Part shown: positions 58,118-64,000 of the stretch, piece by piece
Position numbering within the stretch: the first letter of the stretch is position 1
Layout: every line of letters begins with the position of its first letter
Program-made: the position numbers and the translations under genes
Notes under the pieces: model-generated
What the model saw: only the letters and a program-made list of their open reading frames with translations
The model's database searches: none
Told to the model about the DNA's origin: nothing
Origin: Sphingomonas sp.
Lineage (GTDB): Bacteria; Pseudomonadota; Alphaproteobacteria; Sphingomonadales; Sphingomonadaceae
NCBI RefSeq assembly: GCF_019635455.1
Contig: NZ_JAHBZJ010000008.1
Coordinates: 1-64,000, forward strand
Reading direction: 5' to 3'
DNA: 64,000 bases

Positions 58118-58519
58118 ATGAAGATGACGAGGATCCTGTTTGCCCTGGCCGCAACCGCCATCGTGGCGGTCCCTGCCGCCCTGCCGCTGCCGGCGGCGGC
58201 GCAGAACGGCACGCTGATCATCTATGGCGACGACAAATGCCCCACCAACGCCGATGGCGAGGAGATTGTGGTGTGCGTGCGCCGCCCCGCCGAGGAGCGT
58301 TACCGCATTCCCAAGGATCTGCGCGACGGGCCGGTGACCCCGCAGCAGCAGAGCTGGGCGGTGCGGCAGCGTTCGGCGCTCACCGCCGGCGACACCGGCA
58401 TCGGCAGCTGCACCACCGTGGGACCGGGCGGCGGCATCGGCTGTTCGACCCGCGAGATTCAGGCAGGCAAGGCCGAAGCCGACGCCCGCAAGCGCGCCGA
58501 AAAGGTGCTGCCCGACTAA
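58118..58519 (+). CDS. secreted protein of unknown function
   Basis: A 133-residue protein with a signal peptide (KMTRILFALAATAIVAVPAALPLPAAA) and a short mature part: ICYGDDKCPTN-like YGDDKCPTNADGEEIVVCVRR, then SCTTVGPGGGIGCS. Four cysteines are spaced CxxN...VVC and SC...GC, suggesting two disulfides. The ATG at 58118 follows AAGGAGACG. It has no recognised family. It follows the COQ7-type gene and precedes a membrane protein gene. Confidence 0.65.
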   Translation: MKMTRILFALAATAIVAVPAALPLPAAAQNGTLIIYGDDKCPTNADGEEIVVCVRRPAEERYRIPKDLRDGPVTPQQQSWAVRQRSALTAGDTGIGSCTTVGPGGGIGCSTREIQAGKAEADARKRAEKVLPD

Positions 58520-58597
58520 CCGGCAAGAATGTCCCGGGTGGATTGTGCGCCCGCTGCCCCATCGCTAAATCGGCGCCGCTGACGTCGCTGGCGGGGA

Positions 58598-60037
58598 ATG
58601 GATATCATGTCTGCTGAAACGCGCCGGCGCTGGCGGGCGCCGCTGCTGCTGTTCGCGATCGTCTGGCTGTCCTGCACCTGGTTCGGCTCCTGGGCATTCA
58701 ATCCCAACAATGCCACCCGCCTGTTCGCCGCGCTCGCCATCGTCGAAAGGGGGACCGCGCGGATCGACGAATATGCCGGGATGACGATCGACCGCGCCGA
58801 GGTCGATGGCCATTTCCTGATGGACAAGGCGCCGGGCATCACGCTGATGGCGATCCCGTTCGTCGCCGCGACCAATGCGCTGACCGGCGAAACCTCCGCC
58901 GAACAGCCGCACGTCTTTTACGACCGGCAGATGGAGGCGTTCCTCCGCCTGCGGATGCGGATTGTGATCGCCTTCACCGTCGCAGTGCTGACCGCATTTG
59001 CCGCGACCGCGCTGCTCGATCTGGGAACGCGGATGACGGGCAGCCGGGGGGCGGGGCTGTTCGCCGCCCTGTCCTACGGGCTGGGGACGATCGCCTGGGG
59101 ATGGAGCACCACGATCTTTGGACACGCGCCGGTGGCGGCGCTGTTCGTCATCGCGATCTGGGCAACGTGGCGCGCGACCGGTGGCGGGCCGCCCGGCCGC
59201 TTCGCCGCGCTGGCCGGACTGGCGCTGGGCTGGGCGGTGGTGGTCGAGCATCCCGCCGCGATGACCGGCGCACCGATCGCGCTTTGGGCGCTGTGGCGCG
59301 TCCGGCGCTGGGAGCGGCCGGCGCGGTGGCGCACGATCGGCATCGCCGCCGCCGCCGGACTGGCCGCGCTCATCCCCCTCTTCGCCTATAACATACTGGC
59401 GTTCGGACATCCGCTGGCGGTCGGCTATTCGAATGTGGTCGGGTTTGATGGGATGAAGCAGGGGTTTTTCGGCCTGACCTATCCCAAGCCCGAAATCCTC
59501 TATGAAATCACGCTGGGCCAGCGGCGCGGGCTGATCTGGGTGGCGCCGGTGCTCGCGCTCGCCCCCTATGGATTGTGGATTTTGCTGCGTGACCGGGCGA
59601 GGCGTGACTTGGGGGTCATGCTGGTGGCGGGCGCCCTCGCCGCGCTGCTCTACAACGCCGCCTATGTCTATTGGGAGGGTGGCTATGCGACCGGCCCGCG
59701 CCATGCGGTGCCGGCGATCGCCTATCTCGCGGTCGCGCTCGCCGCCTTCTGGCAGGACGCGAACCGCGTCGAAAAATGGCTGGGCGGCGTGTTCCTGACC
59801 GCCAGCATCGCGATCAACCTCACCATCGCGGCGGCGGAAATCCTCGCCCCCGATTTCCTGAAGGCGCCGCTGACCGAACAGATCATCCCCCAGTTCCTGA
59901 TCGGCAATATCCGTACCGTGCCGAGCGAATTCTGGGGCTGGTCGACGGCGAGCGGGCTGTGGCTCTACCTGGCGATCGCCGCGATGCTCGCCGGCGGCCT
60001 CGCATGGGCGATCCGCGATGAATCGGAAGATCGCTGA
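58598..60037 (+). CDS. multi-span membrane protein, GT-C glycosyltransferase-like
   Basis: A 479-residue protein with about ten to twelve membrane helices and a large first periplasmic loop carrying DEYAGMTIDRAEVDGHFLMD and DKAPGITLMAIPF. The DxD-like acidic loop after helix 1 and the overall fold resemble GT-C or PMT-type enzymes, but I recognise no specific family. An alternative ATG lies nine bases in. The 3' end is 36 bases before the radical SAM gene and may lie outside that cassette because of the LexA-like box between. Confidence 0.6.
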   Translation: MDIMSAETRRRWRAPLLLFAIVWLSCTWFGSWAFNPNNATRLFAALAIVERGTARIDEYAGMTIDRAEVDGHFLMDKAPGITLMAIPFVAATNALTGETSAEQPHVFYDRQMEAFLRLRMRIVIAFTVAVLTAFAATALLDLGTRMTGSRGAGLFAALSYGLGTIAWGWSTTIFGHAPVAALFVIAIWATWRATGGGPPGRFAALAGLALGWAVVVEHPAAMTGAPIALWALWRVRRWERPARWRTIGIAAAAGLAALIPLFAYNILAFGHPLAVGYSNVVGFDGMKQGFFGLTYPKPEILYEITLGQRRGLIWVAPVLALAPYGLWILLRDRARRDLGVMLVAGALAALLYNAAYVYWEGGYATGPRHAVPAIAYLAVALAAFWQDANRVEKWLGGVFLTASIAINLTIAAAEILAPDFLKAPLTEQIIPQFLIGNIRTVPSEFWGWSTASGLWLYLAIAAMLAGGLAWAIRDESEDR

Positions 60038-60056
60038 CTCGACAGGCGATTATCTG

Positions 60057-60071
60057 GAACATATAATGAAC
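60057..60071 (+). promoter_or_regulatory. alphaproteobacterial LexA (SOS) box
   Basis: The sequence GAAC, seven bases (ATATAAT), GAAC is a perfect match to the GAAC-N7-GAAC direct repeat (GTTC-N7-GTTC on the other strand) bound by LexA in alphaproteobacteria. It ends two bases before the ATG of the radical SAM gene, where bound LexA would block transcription or initiation. It lies in a short AT-rich patch. No other copy was noticed near a start codon in the window. Confidence 0.75.
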
Positions 60072-60073
60072 AT

Positions 60074-61321
60074 ATGGCCCAGCTCGATCTGCGCGAAAAG
60101 CTCCAAATCCTTGCCGATGCGGCGAAATATGATGCGTCGTGCGCATCGTCCGGCACGACCCGGCGAACTTCGTCCGGCGGCAAGGGGCTTGGCTCGACCG
60201 AGGGCATGGGCATCTGTCACGCCTATGCGCCCGACGGGCGGTGCATCAGCCTGCTCAAGATCCTGTTGACCAACAGCTGCGTCTTCGATTGTCACTATTG
60301 CATCAACCGCAAGAGTTCGAACGTGCGCCGCGCGCGCTTCACCGCGGCCGAGGTGGTGCAGCTGACGCTCGATTTCTATCGGCGCAACTATATCGAGGGC
60401 CTGTTTCTCAGCTCCGGCATCATCCGGTCGTCCGACTATACGATGGAGCAGATCGTCGAGGTCGCCCGCAGCCTGCGCGAGGATCATGATTTTCGCGGCT
60501 ATATCCATCTCAAGACGATCCCCGACGCCGATCCGGGGTTGATCCACCAGGCCGGGCTGCATGCCGACCGGCTGTCGATCAATGTCGAATTGCCGACCGT
60601 CGCCGGCCTGTCCCGCCTCGCACCCGAAAAGTCGGCGCCGCGGATCGAGGGGGCGATGCTCCACCTGAAGCGCGATATCGAGGATGGCAGCGACGCCGCA
60701 TCGCGCTATCGCGCCGCGCCCAGGTTCGCGCCGGCGGGACAATCGACCCAGATGATCGTCGGGGCCGATGCGGCGACCGATCGCGACATCGTCGGCCGCG
60801 CGGCCGGGCTGTATGGCAAATATCAGCTGCGCCGCGTTTATTATTCCGCGTTCAGCCCCATTCCAGACGCGAGCGCGGTGCTGCCACTCCAGCGACCGCC
60901 GCTGATGCGCGAACATCGGCTGTACCAGTCGGACTGGCTGATGCGGTTCTACGATTATTCCCCGCGCGAGGTGGCGGACGCCGCCGATCCCGCGACCGGC
61001 ATGATGCCGCTCGACATCGATCCGAAACTCGCCTGGGCGCTGCGCCATCGCGACCGGTTTCCGGTGGACGTCAATCGGGCGCCGCGCGAAGCGTTGCTGC
61101 GGGTGCCGGGGCTGGGCGTGAAGGCGGTGGAGCGGATCGTCGCCACGCGGCGCTGGCGCCGCCTCGCGCTCGCCGATATCGGCCGGCTGACGCGGTCGCT
61201 GGCGCGGATGAAGCCGTTCCTGATCGCGAGCGACTGGCGCCCGCTGATGCTGGCCGACCGCGCCGACCTGCGCCCGATCGTCGCGCCGCGTCGCGAACAG
61301 CTGGAACTGTTCGCCGCGTGA
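60074..61321 (+). CDS. DNA modification/repair radical SAM protein (UdgX-linked)
   Basis: This 415-residue protein has the radical SAM cluster motif CxxxCxxC (C69, C73, C76, in TNSCVFDCHYC), a GICHAYAPDGRCISLLKILL segment before it, and a C-terminal helix-hairpin-helix (about residues 330-371, with LLRVPGLGVKAVERIVA). It matches the family of putative DNA repair radical SAM proteins found next to UdgX genes. The HhH suggests DNA binding. The reaction is unknown. It is the first gene after a LexA-like box and is followed by a hemerythrin and a UdgX gene. Confidence 0.87.
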   Translation: MAQLDLREKLQILADAAKYDASCASSGTTRRTSSGGKGLGSTEGMGICHAYAPDGRCISLLKILLTNSCVFDCHYCINRKSSNVRRARFTAAEVVQLTLDFYRRNYIEGLFLSSGIIRSSDYTMEQIVEVARSLREDHDFRGYIHLKTIPDADPGLIHQAGLHADRLSINVELPTVAGLSRLAPEKSAPRIEGAMLHLKRDIEDGSDAASRYRAAPRFAPAGQSTQMIVGADAATDRDIVGRAAGLYGKYQLRRVYYSAFSPIPDASAVLPLQRPPLMREHRLYQSDWLMRFYDYSPREVADAADPATGMMPLDIDPKLAWALRHRDRFPVDVNRAPREALLRVPGLGVKAVERIVATRRWRRLALADIGRLTRSLARMKPFLIASDWRPLMLADRADLRPIVAPRREQLELFAA

Positions 61322-61384
61322 GAATCGATCGCGGGTGAAACCAGCTCCCGGTTCGGCGGTTGGACGGACAAAGGAGACAGACCG

Positions 61385-61867
61385 ATGGCAGACGACCGCA
61401 TCTTCGAGGACCTGAAGCGCGATCACGACCGGCAACGCGACCTGCTCGACCGGATCGGCGAGACGAGCGGCGACAGCGAGGAGCGACGCACGCTGTTCGA
61501 GACGTTGCGCCAGGAATTGCAGGCGCATGCCGCCGCCGAGGAGGAATCGCTCTACGCCACGATGCTGGGCGATCCCGATCTGCGCGACGATGCGCGCCAT
61601 TCGGTGTCGGAGCACAAGGAAGTGGACGACATGCTGGGCGAACTGGTCGAGATGGACATGGCGTCGAGCGGGTGGCTGACCCGCTTCAAGACGATGCGGC
61701 ATCGCTACCTCCACCATATCGATGAGGAAGAGGAGGAGATGTTCCCCGCGGCCGCACAGGATCTGGACGACGCGACCAAGGCAAAGATCGCCGCGGTGTT
61801 CGAGAAGCGCAAGCCGAAGGAACTGGAACGCGCGGGCGACGAAATGCCGGGCGACGCGCGCGAATAG
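61385..61867 (+). CDS. hemerythrin-domain protein
   Basis: A 160-residue four-helix protein with metal-binding histidines at about H14, H48, H77, H106 and H110/H111 and acidic ligands near E52 (HAAAEEESL) and in HRYLHHIDEEEEEMF. Bacterial hemerythrin-like proteins bind oxygen, iron or NO, or help repair Fe-S clusters. The ATG at 61385 follows AAAGGAGAC. It lies between a radical SAM gene and a UdgX gene that both need Fe-S clusters, so a role in protecting or sensing iron or oxygen is a plausible guess only. Confidence 0.85.
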   Translation: MADDRIFEDLKRDHDRQRDLLDRIGETSGDSEERRTLFETLRQELQAHAAAEEESLYATMLGDPDLRDDARHSVSEHKEVDDMLGELVEMDMASSGWLTRFKTMRHRYLHHIDEEEEEMFPAAAQDLDDATKAKIAAVFEKRKPKELERAGDEMPGDARE

Positions 61868-61873
61868 ATAGGC

Positions 61874-63253
61874 GTGCGCGTCGCGAGCCTGACCGCAGCG
61901 GATGATTTCGACGGCTGGCGCGCGGCGGCGCGGACCCTCGCGGCGGCGGGCGTGCCGGCCGGCGACGTGGTGTGGCGGGTCGGCGACGCACCCGGTGACC
62001 TGTTCGCCGACCAGGCGGTGCCGGCCGGCGATGGCGGCGGCGCGCTGCGCGTACCGGGCCGGTTCGTCGAACTGGCCCGGGAAGCCGTTCTGCACCGCGA
62101 TCCCGAACGGTTCGCGCTGCTTTATACGCTCCTGCTGCGCCTTGGCGACCATCCGCACGCGATGGACGATGGCGCCGATCCCCTGCTCCAGCGCCTCGAA
62201 CGGATGGCGAAGGCGGTACGGCGCGACATCCACAAGATGCGCGCATTCGTCCGCTTTCGCGAGGTTGCGGATGAGGGCGGAAACCGGTTCGTCGCCTGGT
62301 TCGAACCGGAGCATCATATCGTGCGCGCGAACGCACGGTTCTTCGTCGATCGCTTTCACACAATGCGCTGGTCGATCCTGACCCCCGAACTCTCGCTGCA
62401 CTGGGATGGCCGGACGCTGAGCGAGGGGCCGGGGGCCACGCGCGGCGATGCGCCACAGGATGATCCGGCCGAGGCGATCTGGCGGACCTATTATGCCGCG
62501 ATTTTCAACCCCGCCCGGCTGAAGACCGGCGCGATGCTGAAGGAAATGCCGCGCAAATACTGGAAGAACCTGCCCGAGACCGCGCTGGTCCCGGAGTTGA
62601 TTGCCGGCGCGCGGGCGAAGGAGATCCGGATGATGGAAACCGCACGCGCCGCACCGGGCGGAAACAGCGAACAGGCGTGGGAGGCGCTGCGCCACGAAGC
62701 CGCCACCTGCACCCGATGCGATCTATTCGCGCATGCGACGCGGACGGTGTTCGGCGAAGGCCCGGTCGATGCGCCGCTGATGCTGATCGGCGAACAGCCA
62801 GGCGATCAGGAGGACCTGGCCGGGCGCCCGTTCGTGGGACCCGCGGGACAGGTACTCGACCGGGCGCTGGACGCCGCAGGGATCGACCGCGGCCGGGCCT
62901 ATCTTACCAATGCGGTCAAGCATTTCAAGTTCGAGCCGCGCGGGAAGCGGCGCATCCATTCGCGGCCCGATGCGGGCGAGATCACCGCATGCCGCTGGTG
63001 GATCGAACAGGAAATGCTGCTCGTCCGCCCCCGTGTCGTCGTCGCGCTGGGGGCGAGCGCGGCGCGATCGCTGCTGGGCCGGAATGTGACCATCGCGCGC
63101 GAACGCGGTCAGGCGATCGCCCTGGCCGATGGCGCGACAGGCTGGATCACCGTCCATCCAAGCTATTTGCTGCGCCTGCCCGACGAAGCCGCGCGGGGCC
63201 GTGAATATGATGCCTTCGTCGCCGACCTGCGACGGGCGTCGATGTCGTTGTAA
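61874..63253 (+). CDS. udgX: UdgX-family uracil-DNA-binding protein fused to DUF4130
   Basis: A 459-residue fusion. The N-terminal part (about residues 1-255, with HKMRAFVRFREV and RWSILTPELSLHWDG) fits the DUF4130 radical-SAM-linked family. The C-terminal part is a family-4-type uracil-DNA glycosylase fold with GEQPGDQED (306-314) and HPSYLLR (428-434). The R-loop KRRIH (358-362) is the UdgX hallmark; the histidine (H362 here) forms a covalent link to uracil DNA in the characterised mycobacterial UdgX. CTRC (279-282) and C373 probably belong to the Fe-S site. The start is a GTG at 61874. Confidence 0.92.
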   Translation: MRVASLTAADDFDGWRAAARTLAAAGVPAGDVVWRVGDAPGDLFADQAVPAGDGGGALRVPGRFVELAREAVLHRDPERFALLYTLLLRLGDHPHAMDDGADPLLQRLERMAKAVRRDIHKMRAFVRFREVADEGGNRFVAWFEPEHHIVRANARFFVDRFHTMRWSILTPELSLHWDGRTLSEGPGATRGDAPQDDPAEAIWRTYYAAIFNPARLKTGAMLKEMPRKYWKNLPETALVPELIAGARAKEIRMMETARAAPGGNSEQAWEALRHEAATCTRCDLFAHATRTVFGEGPVDAPLMLIGEQPGDQEDLAGRPFVGPAGQVLDRALDAAGIDRGRAYLTNAVKHFKFEPRGKRRIHSRPDAGEITACRWWIEQEMLLVRPRVVVALGASAARSLLGRNVTIARERGQAIALADGATGWITVHPSYLLRLPDEAARGREYDAFVADLRRASMSL

Positions 63254-63270
63254 AAGCCGGTCGGGCCGGT

Positions 63271-63290
63271 CTGGTTACAGATGCAACCAG
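63271..63290 (+). other. inverted repeat downstream of udgX
   Basis: CTGGTT and AACCAG flank an eight-base loop, in the gap between udgX and the proline-rich protein gene. It could be an RNA hairpin (weak terminator without a U-tract) or a regulator site. Confidence 0.3.
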
Positions 63291-63339
63291 ATTTGCCGCC
63301 GTTGTCGCATCGCATTAATCTGCGCCGAAGAGGAAGGTG

Positions 63340-63741
63340 ATGCGGACCCTGATCTTCATTGTGGCGGCCGGCGCGGCCTATGCCGGCATCGGGCTGAAGG
63401 CGCCAGCGGCACCGATCCAGTCGCCCGGCGACGCGCCGGCCCGCGCCGCCCCGCCCCCCGCATCGACGCCAACGCCAACGCCAACCGCGACATCGTCCCC
63501 GTCGCCCGATCCCACCCCGACGGCGCGTCCCAAAAAGAAGCCCCTGCCCCTTCCGCCGCCGCCGCCCCCGCCGCCCATGGCGATGCCGCCCCCCATGGCC
63601 GAACCCGCGCCGTCGCGACCGGAGCAAAGCTGCCGGCCCAGGACAGCGAGTCCCTCCAGCGGCGTCGCCCGCCCCGCCGGCAGCACCACGCAGCGCGACG
63701 AAGCCGCGGATTGCCCAACCTGCCCACCCCCCTGCCCCTGA
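63340..63741 (+). CDS. proline-rich secreted protein of unknown function
   Basis: About 133 residues with a signal-like start (RTLIFIVAAGAAYAGIGL) and a long Pro/Thr/Ser-rich region including runs of up to eight prolines. The C-terminal part has several cysteines (DCPTCPPPC). AGGAAGG precedes the ATG at 63340. A GTG three bases earlier is possible. The second half loses the usual third-position G/C bias, so the end of the gene is uncertain; the sequence is low-complexity, and a different frame remains open through the region. Confidence 0.5.
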   Translation: MRTLIFIVAAGAAYAGIGLKAPAAPIQSPGDAPARAAPPPASTPTPTPTATSSPSPDPTPTARPKKKPLPLPPPPPPPPMAMPPPMAEPAPSRPEQSCRPRTASPSSGVARPAGSTTQRDEAADCPTCPPPCP

Positions 63742-63773
63742 CCAAGGCTTCGGCAGAACAGGCAGAGCCGCAG

Positions 63774-64000
63774 ATGCGCAGGACCGCCCCGCCACTCGCG
63801 CAGGTTCAGCCGATCACCCGCTGCCTCGCGGAGATGCAGACCAGCATCGTCAGCGCCGGCATTCGCGCGTTCGACGGGTGGCTGGACCGGTTCATCATCT
63901 ACACGCTGCTCGCGCGGGTGAACGGGCTTGTGTCGGCTCCCGTCGAAGCGTCGATATCGATCCACGCCGCCGCCGAATCGCTTGGCAAACCCTATGAGAG
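63774..64000 (+). CDS. partial CDS cut by window end, function unknown
   Basis: From the ATG at 63774 the frame is open to the end of the window (about 75 codons) with the strong third-position G/C bias of real genes; it contains QPITRCLAEMQTSIVSAGIR, DGWLDRFIIYTLLARVN and SIHAAAESLGKPYE, the last resembling a helix-turn-helix. The same frame is open for a long way upstream without an ATG; a TTG at 63711 would add 21 residues and is possible. The 3' end lies outside the window. Confidence 0.6.
   Translation, partial: MRRTAPPLAQVQPITRCLAEMQTSIVSAGIRAFDGWLDRFIIYTLLARVNGLVSAPVEASISIHAAAESLGKPYE

Noticed and set aside
60050..62695. 881-codon minus-strand open frame under the radical SAM, hemerythrin and udgX genes
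   Set aside because: No recognisable domain; the plus strand carries the CxxxCxxC, HHE and KRRIH motifs, so this is a GC shadow.

Overview
The window looks like chromosomal DNA of a sphingomonad (Alphaproteobacteria, Sphingomonadaceae, Sphingomonas-like). The DNA is GC-rich with strong G/C bias at third codon positions, and genes are densely packed, often with overlapping stop and start codons. Typical alphaproteobacterial neighbourhoods are present: ubiG divergent from lysC, and the proA-nadD-rsfS-rlmH-envC-ctpA run. I see no insertion sequence, prophage, CRISPR array or rRNA. No gene-free stretch exceeds about 300 bases; the longest are 24291-24500 and 9221-9414.

Layout. 1-59: 5' part of a tRNA-Leu on the minus strand. 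186-1965: an NDUFA9-like dehydrogenase and uppP. 2073-9220: a glutamate synthase operon in the order gltD, two DUF2059 secreted proteins, gltB, with every junction overlapping. 9415-16726: a glutathione transferase, a short-chain dehydrogenase, a small membrane protein, a class A penicillin-binding protein, a serine hydrolase, an HNH protein and gluQRS. 16773-20005: a small membrane protein, a cobalamin adenosyltransferase and the ergothioneine pair egtB-egtD. 20021-25809: DUF1176 and DUF3592 proteins, a 3-hydroxyacyl-CoA dehydrogenase, a nucleoside transporter, a queuosine-precursor transporter and an SdpR/SdpI-like pair. 25902-37164: argB, yggT, yggU, folD, ung, csaA, ubiG, lysC, yjbQ and several lipoproteins or hypotheticals. 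37208-44538: ptsP, rodZ-like, cpoB, tilS and ftsH. 44526-49493: an HscC-type Hsp70 with a membrane J-protein, and a divergent pair of small secreted proteins. 49498-60037: a DUF3667 protein, proA, an aldo/keto reductase, nadD, rsfS, rlmH, envC, ctpA, dsbB, a COQ7-type hydroxylase and a large membrane protein. 60074-63253: a radical SAM protein, a hemerythrin and a UdgX-type uracil-DNA-binding protein. The end holds a proline-rich secreted protein and a gene cut by the window edge.

Most of this is core metabolism and cell-envelope housekeeping. The most interesting parts are: (1) the radical SAM-hemerythrin-UdgX cassette, which has a perfect alphaproteobacterial LexA-type box (GAAC-N7-GAAC) three bases before its first start codon; (2) two distant paralogous small membrane proteins 20 kb apart that share an upstream block containing 11-bp-phased repeats at the same distance from their start codons; (3) the gltD-DUF2059-DUF2059-gltB arrangement; (4) the HscC/J-protein pair, whose J-domain lacks HPD; (5) an ArsR-type repressor with a membrane partner and a perfect palindrome eight bases upstream of it. 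All functional calls come from reading protein motifs and context only; no database search was run.
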